This document shows positions 33,243 to 41,842 of a stretch of DNA of 64,000 bases, piece by piece. Every line of letters starts with the position of its first letter. The first letter of the stretch is position 1. The stretch comes from Acidimicrobiales bacterium (GTDB lineage Bacteria; Actinomycetota; Acidimicrobiia; Acidimicrobiales; Poriferisodalaceae). Made by a program: the position numbers and the translations under genes. The stretch spans positions 310,001 to 374,000 of the forward strand of contig JAWKIQ010000001.1 in NCBI GenBank assembly GCA_041394185.1, read 5' to 3'. Below the pieces are notes generated by a model. It had not been told where the DNA came from, did no database searches, and worked only from the letters and a program-made list of their open reading frames with translations.

Positions 33243-33557
33243 GTGGCTAATGAAGCGGCTCTGCAGGCAATCGGCAACCCAACCCGTCGAAGGGTGCTCG
33301 AGCTGTTGCGGAGCGGTGAGCGCACGGTCGGGGAACTGACCGAAGAGATGCCGATCACCCAGGGCGCGGTGTCCCAACACCTGAAGGTCCTGAAAGACGC
33401 CGGCATCGTTCAGGTCAGGTCCGAGGGAACGCGACATCTCTACTCGGTAGACCTGGGAGGGCTCGGCGAGATCCGCGCCTGGGTCGACTCGTTCTGGGAC
33501 GACGTCCTCGATGCCTTCGTACGCCACGCAGAGCAACCCGATTCGGAGAAACCATGA
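33243..33557 (+). CDS. ArsR-family HTH transcriptional repressor
   Basis: A 104-residue winged-helix repressor: LQAIGNPTRRRVLELLRSGERTVGELTEEMPITQGAVSQHLKVLKDAGIVQVRSEGTRHLYSVD. No clear metal-binding Cys/His set is visible, so it is likely of the SdpR-like, non-metal kind that pairs with AHSA1/SRPBCC proteins. The start is a GTG without a Shine-Dalgarno, right behind the operator and candidate promoter. Its stop overlaps the ATG of the SRPBCC fusion gene, so the two are a translationally coupled pair, as is common for this combination. Confidence 0.9.
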   Translation: MANEAALQAIGNPTRRRVLELLRSGERTVGELTEEMPITQGAVSQHLKVLKDAGIVQVRSEGTRHLYSVDLGGLGEIRAWVDSFWDDVLDAFVRHAEQPDSEKP

Positions 33558-34495
33558 GTACCGCCCAAACGCAATCCGCTCCGCCCGTTGTCCGCGCTGC
33601 AACGGTCGAACGTTCGGCCGATGCTGCCTTCACCATCTTCACCGACCAGATCGGTGCCTGGTGGCCGCTGCCGACCCACGGCATCTTCGGCGATAGCTCG
33701 GGCGGCGTGCACTTCGCCGATGGCCACCTCGTCGAGATCGCAGTCGATGGCTCGATGACCACATGGGCCAAGGTGCTCGAGTGGAGTCCAGCCCAACGGC
33801 TCGTCCTGGCCTGGCATCCGGGCGGCGAACTCGAGGATGCGAGTCGTGTCGAGGTGACCTTCGTGGCCGAGAACGCCGAACGAACCAGGGTCGAGATCAG
33901 GCACTTCGGCTGGGAAGCCTTCGGCGAAGCCGGGGTTGCGCGGCGCCGTGGCTACGTCGGCCCTTCGGCCTGGGGTTACGTGCTCGACGAGTACGCCGAT
34001 GGGGTCGAACCCAGGGCCGACCGACCTGATCTGTCGGGCCTGCAGTCGGCCTACGACGAGTTGTTCGCCGAGTTCGAGGCCGGTGGGTTTGGCCCGGCGC
34101 CGGCAGGGCAGTGGGACGCCCAGCGGGTGCTGGCCCACGTTGCACTCAACGACCTGGCCATGACACGCATCTGCCTCGGGCTCATCCACGGTCGGGAACG
34201 AACCTTCGAGAACCACACATGCCAGGTGCCCGACAACCTCGCCTCGGTCATCGAGGGCTGCGGTAGCCGTGACGAACTGGTGCACTTCGGCCGCCAATGC
34301 GCCGAGCAGATGATCGCGGCGGTGGCCCGCCTGGACGACCAGCAGCGGTCGACCCTGGTGCATTGTCGGCTTGAACACGATGGCGAGGTCGTCCTCGACG
34401 AGCCGCGCCCTTGGGGCGTCATCGCCATCGACGTTCAAGCCGGCATGCACCTTCGCGCCCACATCGACCAGCTCCGCGACCTGCGACAGGGCTGA
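33554..34495 (+). CDS. SRPBCC (AHSA1-like) domain fused to a DinB/maleylpyruvate-isomerase-like domain
   Basis: A 313-residue two-domain protein. Residues 1-145 form an SRPBCC ligand-binding domain, with the hallmark RAATVERSADAAFTIFTDQIGAWWPLPTH and VLEWSPAQRLVLAWHPG. Residues 160-313 form a four-helix DinB/MDMPI-like domain, with WDAQRVLAHVALNDLAMTR and a late HLRAHIDQL. In metal-binding members of the second family three His residues bind a divalent ion; H139-like, H and H positions are present but I cannot assign them firmly. It is coupled to the ArsR gene upstream. Function unknown; thiol-dependent detoxification is one possibility. Confidence 0.75.
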   Translation: MSTAQTQSAPPVVRAATVERSADAAFTIFTDQIGAWWPLPTHGIFGDSSGGVHFADGHLVEIAVDGSMTTWAKVLEWSPAQRLVLAWHPGGELEDASRVEVTFVAENAERTRVEIRHFGWEAFGEAGVARRRGYVGPSAWGYVLDEYADGVEPRADRPDLSGLQSAYDELFAEFEAGGFGPAPAGQWDAQRVLAHVALNDLAMTRICLGLIHGRERTFENHTCQVPDNLASVIEGCGSRDELVHFGRQCAEQMIAAVARLDDQQRSTLVHCRLEHDGEVVLDEPRPWGVIAIDVQAGMHLRAHIDQLRDLRQG

Positions 34496-34524
34496 ACCAG
34501 CAGCCCATCCGAAAGCGGGTCGGC

Positions 34525-35838
34525 CTACTCCGCGCCGGCCTGGTGCAGTCGACGCAGCAGCCCCAACGATTCGTCGACACTCGAACTCAGGGTTGCGGAC
34601 ACGTCGACCGGAACGCCCACGGCCTCGAAGCAGTTGCCGTCGAGATCGGTATAGACCTCCATCGACATCGTCAGGGCCGTGCCGTCGGGCAGCAGCCAGT
34701 CGATCGCGTCCGAGAATTCACCGAACGAGGACGACCCGACCAGCCGCGCATCGGACGTGGCGGTGACCGCCAACAAGAACACTTCGGCTGCACTTGCCGT
34801 CAGCGGCGATGTCATGACCACGATGTCGCCGTCGAAGAACACCCCGGCACGGTCTACCTGTATGAGCTGGGGCAAGGGATCGGGTGATGCGTACGCCCAC
34901 TTTTGATAGGCGGGGCCGGGCCTTTGGGCGAAGTACCCGGCCGCCAGCACGGCCAGGTCTTCGTGGCCACCCGGGTTGAATCGCATGTCGATTACCAGTG
35001 AGTCGAAGCGCGAGTCCAGATCGGCGACGGCTAGGTCGAGGGCCGAGCGCAACGAGGTCACGTCTGCCCAGGCGTCTTCACCACCTTGACCCAGATCGAC
35101 GAAGCTGGACATCAGCAGATACCCGGTGTGCGCATCGAGCCCACCCCAAACGACGGTGCCCGTTTCGTCGATCTGGGGCTCGGTGAGCCGGCCCAGAGTC
35201 GACGCAACCTCTCCATCGATCAAGACGACCAGGTCTTGTGAATCCGATGCCGCTGCCAGACCGAATCGGCCCAGGTCCGGTTCGATGTCCTGCCCGTCGA
35301 GGGTGGTGTGGCCATCGCCCAGCGTCTGAAGGAACGATGCCAGGGTCGGCTCGAGGTCGTGGCCGGCTGAGACGGCCGCTTGTATGGCTTCGAACCGCTC
35401 TGGCCAGTCGATGCCGCGCTGGTCGAAGAAGGGGTAGTGGCGGGTGAATGCTTCGTCGAGGGCGGTCAGTGTGTCGGCGACGTTGGCCTCGCACCGTGGG
35501 GGCCCCACCAGCGGCAGCAGCCGATAGTCGGTGGTGGGGCCCACCAGATCGACCACCACAACACCGTCCTCGGTCTCGGTGTGGTCGACGACCAAGGTGT
35601 TGTCGAAGCTCTCGCCCACAGTGCATGTCGACGGTGTCACGAAGTGCGGCGTTATCTCGTCGCCTTCTACATGCAGCACCGTGCCGTATCCCGACATCTC
35701 GAACCAGCCGTCGGGCAGCACCAGCGGCTGTGCCTCGACCGACTCGTCGGCCGAACCGCACCCGACGAGGAACAGGCCGCACGCCAGCGTCACGGCCCGC
35801 AACACCGCTCGCGTCGAATTGGAACCATTCGTGGTCAT
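34525..35838 (-). CDS. S41-family peptidase-like lipoprotein
   Basis: Secreted lipoprotein of 437 residues with an S41 (C-terminal processing peptidase/tail-specific protease) domain. The signal peptide ends in the lipobox FLVGC. The core has the helical segment FTRHYPFFDQRGIDWPERFEAIQ, then LGDGHTTLDGQD, LVIDMRFNPGGHEDLAVLAAGYFA and the nucleophile region VVMTSPLTASAAEVF, with Ser in TASAAE. No PDZ domain is evident, as in the interphotoreceptor/tricorn-like subgroup. It follows an ABC-FtsX exporter pair by 9 bp, as the third gene of that operon, suggesting a role with the exported peptide or lipid or with the envelope. Confidence 0.82.
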   Translation of the reverse strand: MTTNGSNSTRAVLRAVTLACGLFLVGCGSADESVEAQPLVLPDGWFEMSGYGTVLHVEGDEITPHFVTPSTCTVGESFDNTLVVDHTETEDGVVVVDLVGPTTDYRLLPLVGPPRCEANVADTLTALDEAFTRHYPFFDQRGIDWPERFEAIQAAVSAGHDLEPTLASFLQTLGDGHTTLDGQDIEPDLGRFGLAAASDSQDLVVLIDGEVASTLGRLTEPQIDETGTVVWGGLDAHTGYLLMSSFVDLGQGGEDAWADVTSLRSALDLAVADLDSRFDSLVIDMRFNPGGHEDLAVLAAGYFAQRPGPAYQKWAYASPDPLPQLIQVDRAGVFFDGDIVVMTSPLTASAAEVFLLAVTATSDARLVGSSSFGEFSDAIDWLLPDGTALTMSMEVYTDLDGNCFEAVGVPVDVSATLSSSVDESLGLLRRLHQAGAE

Positions 35839-35847
35839 CTCGCACTC

Positions 35848-38373
35848 CTAGTGAGCGATGGCGTCGAGTACATCGAGGTGTCCGGCGCGCCTGGCGGGAA
35901 GCACAGCGGCGAGCACACCCGAGAACGCGGCGACCAGCATCAAAGACAGCAGCGGTTGCAACGGCACCGACACCGAACCGGCGATGGTTTGGGGAAGTGC
36001 GGTCACCACTGCCCAGCCGAACAACAGCCCGACGGCGATGCCCAGGACCGCTCCGAAGGTGGCAACCATGGCCGCTTCGAGACGCACCATGCGCCGAAGC
36101 TGCCTGCGGGTCATACCGACCGCACGCACCAGACCCAACTCGCGCGTCCGCTCGAACACAGACAGGGCCAACGTGTTCGCAATGCCGATCAAGGCGATGA
36201 CCACGGCCAGAGCCACCATCACGTTGACAATGGCCAGCAGGGTGTCGATCGAACCCTGGACACGCTCGACGTAGGCATCGGCGGTCTCGACGTGGACGTC
36301 GGGAAGTTGCTCGGCGACCGCGTCTGCCAGGGTGTCGGCCATCGAGGCGCTCACCCCGTCGGCCAGGTTGAATGCAACCCACTCGTAGCTGGGCGACAGG
36401 CCGATGGCTTCGGCGCTGGCGACGTCGTATAGATAGTCGGTGACCACCCCGCCCGACTCTCCGAAGGTTCCTGTGACGGTGGCCTCGACCGTCGTGCCGT
36501 CGGCGAGTCTGGTGGTGATGATGTCGCCTTCGACGATCGCCAGGCGCTGAGCCTGCTCGGCTCGAACCACCACAGGAACCGCAGTGGGGTTCGCCAAGGC
36601 GCCGGGCGAGAAGTCGAGATCCAGCAGCGCGTCGACGGTCTCGAAGTCGGTCACGGGTATTTCGACCACCTCACCGTTCAGTTCGGCTTCGGTGTATGCG
36701 AAACCGGCGACCTGGTCGACCAGGCCTGTCTGAGCCAGCTCGCTGGTCAGCTCTGCCGGAAGGTCCACCTCGTCGAGATCGTCGGTGATGAAGTAGTCGG
36801 CCCTGGCGACCTCCTCGATCGTTCCGCCGATGTGTTGCTTGATCGAATCACCGACGACGATGGCGGTCGACACCAATGCCAGACCGATCATCAGCGCCGC
36901 TGCCGTGGTAGCGGTGCGCCGGGGGTTCCGGGCGGCGTTGCGCTGGGCCATGGTGCCCGCCACTCCGGACACCCTGCGCAGTGGCCAACCGATGATGGTG
37001 GTTACCGTTTCGACCATCAGCGGGCTCAGCGTTGCGACGCCCAGGAACACGCCCATGGCACCAAGCGCCATGGCGGCAACGGTCACCGCGGTCGACCCGG
37101 CACCGCTGAGGCCCAGCGCTCCGATGACAGCACCGAAGGTGATCATGGCCGTGCCGGCCACCTTGCGGGTCCGGCTGCCCACCGATGTCGACTGATCAAC
37201 AGCACTCAATGCGGCGATCGCCGGGATGGTCGATGCCTTGCGTGCCGGGCCGGTAGCTGCCACCACCGTCACGCCGAATCCGATCACGACGGCGGCCACG
37301 ATGGTGCGACCCGACAGCACGAACGGATAGTCGGGCAGGCCCACGCCGAGGGCGGCAACCAGGGCGTCGATTCCCTTGGCCGTCAATACACCTCCGCCAA
37401 TCCCGAGAGCCGAAGCCAAGGTGCCGATGACGACCGACTCGCCCATGACCGAGCGGCGTATCTGCGATGGCGAGGCTCCGAGGGTTCGAAGCAGGGCCAG
37501 CTCGCGGGTTCGCTGGCCGATGACGATCGCGAAGGTGTTGTAGATGATGAACATCGAAACGAACAGGGCTACGCCACCAAAGCCCAGCAAGATGTTCTGC
37601 ACGATGTCGACCGCCTCGGTGAACTCGGCGGTGGTCTCGGCCAGAACGGTGGCGTTGTCGACGACCTGCAGCCCGGGCACCACTGCAGCGATCTCTGCCT
37701 GCACTGTGGCGACATCTGCATCCGGCGCGACCCGTACCTCGACGGTGTCGATTCCGTCCTTGTCGAACAGGTCGGCCGCTTCGTCGGTGTTCATCGCCAT
37801 CAGCAGCGAACCCAGGGTTGCGTTCTGTGGCCCGAACGTGAACGTCCCGGACAGTTGCAAGCTGACCAGACCGCTGGGCGTGAACACGTCATACACATCG
37901 CCGACGACAAAGCCGTGGTCGGCTGCCGAGTCGATATCCATCACGAACTCGCCCGGCAGGGGCGCGGCTCCGGTCACGAGCTCGAAGGGGCTCATCTGGG
38001 CGTCTTCGGCCCAGTTGAAGGCGAGCTGTGGCGGGCCGTATATCGATATCGGCTCACCATCGGGCGGTATCGGTCTGACGGCCGACTCCCCGGCTTCGAT
38101 GTTGGCCTGGGCGGCGGCGACCCCATCGACTTGGGCGATGACGTCCACCAGTTCGGGCGGCAGCGGCGGCGGGTCGCCGAAGTCGGATACGGCTCGCACC
38201 TGGATGTCCACTCCAGACGTGATGTCTTGGGAAACGCCGGTGAAGCTGCGGCGAAGACCATCGCCTAGCACCAGGGCCGACACCACGAAACTGACCGCCA
38301 GCACCACGCCGAAGGTGGTGAGGGCGAAACGGATCTTGTTGGCTTGAAGGCCTTTGAGCGTGAGTTTCAACAT
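35848..38373 (-). CDS. ABC transporter permease, FtsX/MacB type
   Basis: Large membrane subunit of 841 residues with two FtsX-type four-helix domains, each preceded by a large extracytoplasmic MacB-like domain. The first helix reads FALTTFGVVLAVSFVVSALVLG; later segments include NILLGFGGVALFVSMFIIYNTFAIV and VMVALAVVIALIGIANTLALSVFERTRELGLVRAVGMTR. Such permeases do not transport through the membrane in the usual way, but move lipoproteins or peptides mechanically. The ATG at 38373 gives a product starting MLKLTLKGLQANKIRF. The ATPase gene lies 38 bp upstream and the S41 gene 9 bp downstream. Confidence 0.9.
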   Translation of the reverse strand: MLKLTLKGLQANKIRFALTTFGVVLAVSFVVSALVLGDGLRRSFTGVSQDITSGVDIQVRAVSDFGDPPPLPPELVDVIAQVDGVAAAQANIEAGESAVRPIPPDGEPISIYGPPQLAFNWAEDAQMSPFELVTGAAPLPGEFVMDIDSAADHGFVVGDVYDVFTPSGLVSLQLSGTFTFGPQNATLGSLLMAMNTDEAADLFDKDGIDTVEVRVAPDADVATVQAEIAAVVPGLQVVDNATVLAETTAEFTEAVDIVQNILLGFGGVALFVSMFIIYNTFAIVIGQRTRELALLRTLGASPSQIRRSVMGESVVIGTLASALGIGGGVLTAKGIDALVAALGVGLPDYPFVLSGRTIVAAVVIGFGVTVVAATGPARKASTIPAIAALSAVDQSTSVGSRTRKVAGTAMITFGAVIGALGLSGAGSTAVTVAAMALGAMGVFLGVATLSPLMVETVTTIIGWPLRRVSGVAGTMAQRNAARNPRRTATTAAALMIGLALVSTAIVVGDSIKQHIGGTIEEVARADYFITDDLDEVDLPAELTSELAQTGLVDQVAGFAYTEAELNGEVVEIPVTDFETVDALLDLDFSPGALANPTAVPVVVRAEQAQRLAIVEGDIITTRLADGTTVEATVTGTFGESGGVVTDYLYDVASAEAIGLSPSYEWVAFNLADGVSASMADTLADAVAEQLPDVHVETADAYVERVQGSIDTLLAIVNVMVALAVVIALIGIANTLALSVFERTRELGLVRAVGMTRRQLRRMVRLEAAMVATFGAVLGIAVGLLFGWAVVTALPQTIAGSVSVPLQPLLSLMLVAAFSGVLAAVLPARRAGHLDVLDAIAH

Positions 38374-38411
38374 GAGAGAAGTGCTTTCTTTGAGATGTTC
38401 CTGGTTGCTGG

Positions 38412-39188
38412 TCAGCCGAGCCGACGCATGGCGTCGATGACCGCGTCCGAAGTGGGGTTGTGCAACTCGTCGGTGATGCGCCCGTCGGACAGGAAGAGCA
38501 CCCGATCCGAATACGAGGCCGCCACCGGGTCGTGAGTGACCATCACGATCGTCTGCCCCAGGTCGTCCACCGCGTGACGCATGAAGGCCAAGATCTCTGC
38601 GCCGGTCGTGCTGTCGAGATTGCCGGTCGGTTCGTCGCCGAAGATGATCTCGGGACGGCCCGCCAGCGCCCGCGCCACAGCCACTCGCTGCTGCTGGCCA
38701 CCGGACAACTCGCTGGGTCGGTGGTTCAGGCGCTGGGCCAGCCCGACCGTGTTCACCACCTCGTCCAGCCACTGCTGATCGGGCTGGCGGCCGGCCAGCA
38801 TCATGGGCAGGGTGATGTTCTCTAGCGCGGTCAGTGTCGGCACCAGGTTGAACGCTTGAAAGATGAAGCCCAGCCGGTCGCGGCGCAACAGCGTCAGATC
38901 GCGTTCTGACGCCGTGGCCATGTCGGTGTCACCTATCACTGCCGAGCCGGCGTCGAGGCGGTCGAGCCCTGCCATGCAGTGCATGAGGGTCGACTTGCCC
39001 GAGCCCGAAGGGCCCATGATTGCGGTGAATTGCCGGGCGAAGAAGCTGACGTCGACTCCGTCCAGCGCTGTCACCTTGGTGTCGCCGCTGCCGTAGACCT
39101 TGGTGGCGCCGCTGGCCTGGGCGGCTATTTGGCCTGCGCCTGCGGTGTGTTGGGATGGGTTGGTAGCTGGGTCGATGACCAAAGACAT
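38412..39188 (-). CDS. ABC transporter ATP-binding protein, LolD/MacB type
   Basis: ATPase for the FtsX-type permease, 258 residues. Walker A is GPSGSGKST, signature LSGGQQQRVAVARAL, Walker B IIFGDEPTGNLD, switch His in VMVTHDPVAAS. I start at ATG 39188, which has GAAAGG about 10 bases upstream and gives a short leader before QASGATKVYGSGDTKVTALDGV. It is the first gene of the ABC-S41 operon. About 120 bp upstream is a TCACCCGGGTGA palindrome shared with the divergent control region of the adjacent LuxR regulator. Confidence 0.92.
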   Translation of the reverse strand: MSLVIDPATNPSQHTAGAGQIAAQASGATKVYGSGDTKVTALDGVDVSFFARQFTAIMGPSGSGKSTLMHCMAGLDRLDAGSAVIGDTDMATASERDLTLLRRDRLGFIFQAFNLVPTLTALENITLPMMLAGRQPDQQWLDEVVNTVGLAQRLNHRPSELSGGQQQRVAVARALAGRPEIIFGDEPTGNLDSTTGAEILAFMRHAVDDLGQTIVMVTHDPVAASYSDRVLFLSDGRITDELHNPTSDAVIDAMRRLG

Positions 39189-39305
39189 GACTCGGTGCCT
39201 TTCGAGAAGGTGACCGACGGGCCGGTTGGCCTGTCGCAACGCCGCTTGGCGCTGCACCGAGATTCCTGGGTCATGGTGTGAGCGGTCGTCGCCCCGTGTT
39301 CGATC

Positions 39306-39317
39306 TCACCCGGGTGA
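39306..39317. promoter_or_regulatory. Palindrome TCACCCGGGTGA upstream of the ABC-S41 operon
   Basis: Perfect 12-bp palindrome, 117 bp before the ATPase start and just after the stop of the regulator gene. Read toward the operon, ATCACCCGGGTGAG-A-TCG matches the second copy (41534-41551), ATCACCCGGGTGAG-T-TCG, with one mismatch over 18 bp. Probable binding site of the MalT-type LuxR regulator encoded between them. Confidence 0.55.
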
Positions 39318-39332
39318 TGAACCGACGCCGCT

Positions 39333-41525
39333 CTAGAGCAGACCCAGTTCGCGCGCTGCCTGCACCGCGGCCTTGCGATCGCCGACACCGAGCTTGCGGT
39401 ATATCGCCTTGCAGTGCGTCTTCACGGTGTTCAGCGATACGTAGAGCTGGTTGGCGATGTCGCGCTGCGACAGCTCTGATGGCAAATAGTGAAGGACGGC
39501 GAGTTCGCGGTCGGTCAGTTCCTCGACGAGCCCGACGCTGCGCACCACCGCTTTGCGGCCGTGGCGCAGCTCGGCGCGGGCGAGGTAGGGCCCCACGATG
39601 CCTGGGTCGGCGCTGCGATCGACCACAGATCTGGCTTCGGTCAGCATCTCGGCGCCGTCGGGGTGGTCCAGAGCACTCAAGACATCGCCCGCAGCGGTCA
39701 GGGCATATCCCAGCATGATGTTCTCTGGCGAGCGACGGGCCAGCTCGACACCTCGCCTGACGGCCGCTGCGGCCTCGGCTGGGTCGTCGGTTGTGATGCC
39801 CACCACGCTGTGAGCCAGCGCCATCTGAGCAGCCTCGTCGATGCCACGTTGGGTTGCGAATTCGATAGTGCGCCGTGCCAGCCGACCGGCGGCATCGGGG
39901 TTGGCCGACTCGAGCTCGATGATCGCTTCGAAGATCGGTGTCACCGCCGCAGCGAAGTCGTCGGGTGCGGAGGCGGCCATGTCGGCCGCCGCGCGCAGGT
40001 GGGGTCTGGCTTCATCGAAGAGGCCTCCCCACACCAGCACACCTCCCAGAACCATCGCGTGGGTCGGATCGCTGGGCCTCGAACTGGCGGACGCCACCGC
40101 CAGAGCGGCAGACACGTTGCCCTTCGCCAGTTGGATCATGGTGCCGAGCGCGGTGATCAGCCCGGCATCGATGCCTTCGGTGTCGAGCCTGCTCGCCTTG
40201 TCGAGCCAGATCTCGGCCTCGCCGAAACGGCCGGCCACGAAGGTGGCCCAGCCCCTGACGATGCAACACCCCGAGTGGGTTTCGATCACCTCGCCGAGAC
40301 GGTCGAGATACCGCAGCACAGTAAACAGGTGACCACCGTTCAACAGCTTGGTTGCGTTGTCGGCTATCAGGTCGGCCGCTTCGGTGAGGTCACCGGCCTC
40401 GAGCAGGTGCTCGACGGCACTGGTCAAATCGCCGTCGGTCATGTGCCAGCCACCTGCGCGGCGGTGAAGCTCGGCGCGGTGGCCGGCCAACACCACACTG
40501 GCTTCAAGGCGAAGCATGTCTCGCAGCAGGTGGTGGTACCGGTACCAGGTTCCGGTGCGGTCGAGGCTTATCAACAGCTGGTTGGTCTCGGCGGTCGAGC
40601 GAAGCCACGCAGCCCCATCGGAACTGCCGCAGACCGCGTCGACTAGGGCTCCGCACATGCCTTCCAATACCGATGTCTCCAGCAGCCGTCGCCGATCCGC
40701 CTCGCCGACGTGCTCGAGAAACTCGTCGGTCAGATAGTCGACGACCAGCCGGTCGTCGCCCTCGAAGGTGGCTACGAACTGGTCGAGGTCACCGGTCGCA
40801 CCAAGCGACAGGCCGGCGAGGACCAGCCCGGCGGCCCAACCCTCGGTGCGGCTGCACAGGGCTTCGACATGCCGTTGGCTCATCCCGGCCGCCCTGCCGG
40901 TCAAGAGGTGCTCGGCCTCCTCGGAGGTGAACCTCAGGTCGTCTGCTCGTATCTCGGTCAGCTGCCCCCTGACCCTCATCCGGCTGAGGCGCATTCCCGG
41001 GTCGAGGCGCGAACCCAACACCAGCATCATGTTCGGCGGTGCCAGATCGAGCAGGCGCTCGACCGCTCCATCGATCTGAGGTCCGGCGACGAGCTGGTAG
41101 TCGTCGATAGCCACGAGCACGGGTTTCCCGAAGCGCATCAACTCGGTTGCGACATGGGAGATCAGGGCTTCTGGGTTGCGCGCCGCCGATGTGATCAAGG
41201 GCCCCAGCGCGAGATCCAGCCCTGGTAAGGCCCGCGCCAGAGCGGCGATCAGGTAGGTCCAGAATCGGGCCGGATCGCGGTCGGCTTCGTCCAGCTGAAC
41301 CCAGCACGAAACCTCGGGCCTCGCCTCCAGCCATGCGGCCATCAGGGTCGACTTGCCCGAGCCGGCTGGAGCACTCACCAGGGCCAGCCTGCGGTTCGGG
41401 TCGTCGACGACGCTGTCCAGCGCCTTCATCAGACGTGGCCTGGCAACCAGCGACGTCGGGGGAGTGGGAGGGGTCAGCTTGGTGGGCACGAGCGGGATGG
41501 GCGGCTCCTCCATCCCGACAACCAT
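39333..41525 (-). CDS. MalT-type LuxR-family regulator (LAL)
   Basis: Large ATP-dependent regulator of 730 residues. Walker A is APAGSGKST at residues 52-60, Walker B region VLVAIDDYQLV; the middle part is helical with TPR-like repeats. The C-terminal LuxR HTH is LTDRELAVLHYLPSELSQRDIANQLYVSLNTVKTHCKAIYRKLGV. In this class ATP and an inducer promote oligomerisation and activation. Its ATG (41525, alternative 41513) lies 10 bp from a palindrome TCACCCGGGTGA. It is flanked by a divergent small membrane-protein operon and, downstream on the same strand, the ABC-S41 operon carrying the same site. Confidence 0.9.
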   Translation of the reverse strand: MVVGMEEPPIPLVPTKLTPPTPPTSLVARPRLMKALDSVVDDPNRRLALVSAPAGSGKSTLMAAWLEARPEVSCWVQLDEADRDPARFWTYLIAALARALPGLDLALGPLITSAARNPEALISHVATELMRFGKPVLVAIDDYQLVAGPQIDGAVERLLDLAPPNMMLVLGSRLDPGMRLSRMRVRGQLTEIRADDLRFTSEEAEHLLTGRAAGMSQRHVEALCSRTEGWAAGLVLAGLSLGATGDLDQFVATFEGDDRLVVDYLTDEFLEHVGEADRRRLLETSVLEGMCGALVDAVCGSSDGAAWLRSTAETNQLLISLDRTGTWYRYHHLLRDMLRLEASVVLAGHRAELHRRAGGWHMTDGDLTSAVEHLLEAGDLTEAADLIADNATKLLNGGHLFTVLRYLDRLGEVIETHSGCCIVRGWATFVAGRFGEAEIWLDKASRLDTEGIDAGLITALGTMIQLAKGNVSAALAVASASSRPSDPTHAMVLGGVLVWGGLFDEARPHLRAAADMAASAPDDFAAAVTPIFEAIIELESANPDAAGRLARRTIEFATQRGIDEAAQMALAHSVVGITTDDPAEAAAAVRRGVELARRSPENIMLGYALTAAGDVLSALDHPDGAEMLTEARSVVDRSADPGIVGPYLARAELRHGRKAVVRSVGLVEELTDRELAVLHYLPSELSQRDIANQLYVSLNTVKTHCKAIYRKLGVGDRKAAVQAARELGLL

Positions 41526-41534
41526 AGGCGGGTA

Positions 41535-41546
41535 TCACCCGGGTGA
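41535..41546. promoter_or_regulatory. Palindrome TCACCCGGGTGA between the regulator and the divergent operon
   Basis: Perfect 12-bp palindrome 10 bp upstream of the LuxR-type regulator and 53 bp upstream of the divergent 80-residue gene. Second copy of the site at 39306-39317; the match extends to 17 of 18 bp when both are read toward the operon they precede. Confidence 0.55.
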
Positions 41547-41599
41547 GTTCGGTGTGCGAGCGATGCGCGTTCACACCGGTCGGCCCGACGCTTGTGTCC

Positions 41600-41842
41600 A
41601 TGCACAAGCCAACCGCCTACGAGATCGTCATCGCCGGTCACGCCACCGAGCGACTGCTGCGTCCGCTGACGGACGACTTCGTTCTCGATCACCCCCACCC
41701 AAGCCAGACACGTCTGGTCGGGGTCGTTGCCGATGCCGCCCACCTTCACGGCGTCTTGAACCACCTGACCGCCGTCGCCGCCGAGGTGATTCGTGTGGCC
41801 CCGATCGAGACAGACCCATTCGAAGAAAGGAAACAACAATGA
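41600..41842 (+). CDS. Hypothetical protein, 80 residues
   Basis: A small soluble protein starting MHKPTAYEIVIAGHATERL, with RLVGVVADAAHLHGVLNHLTAVAAEVIRVAPIE as its second half. The helix-strand pattern suggests a small alpha/beta fold, but I cannot name a family. ATG 41600 is used. The stop overlaps the start of the membrane-protein gene (ATGA), so it is co-translated with it. It is divergent from, and probably controlled by, the MalT-type regulator. Confidence 0.65.
   Translation: MHKPTAYEIVIAGHATERLLRPLTDDFVLDHPHPSQTRLVGVVADAAHLHGVLNHLTAVAAEVIRVAPIETDPFEERKQQ

Noticed and set aside
36832..38268. 478-residue plus-strand frame opposite the FtsX-type permease
   Set aside because: Low-complexity Gly/Arg/Asp-rich shadow of the permease; no start signal.
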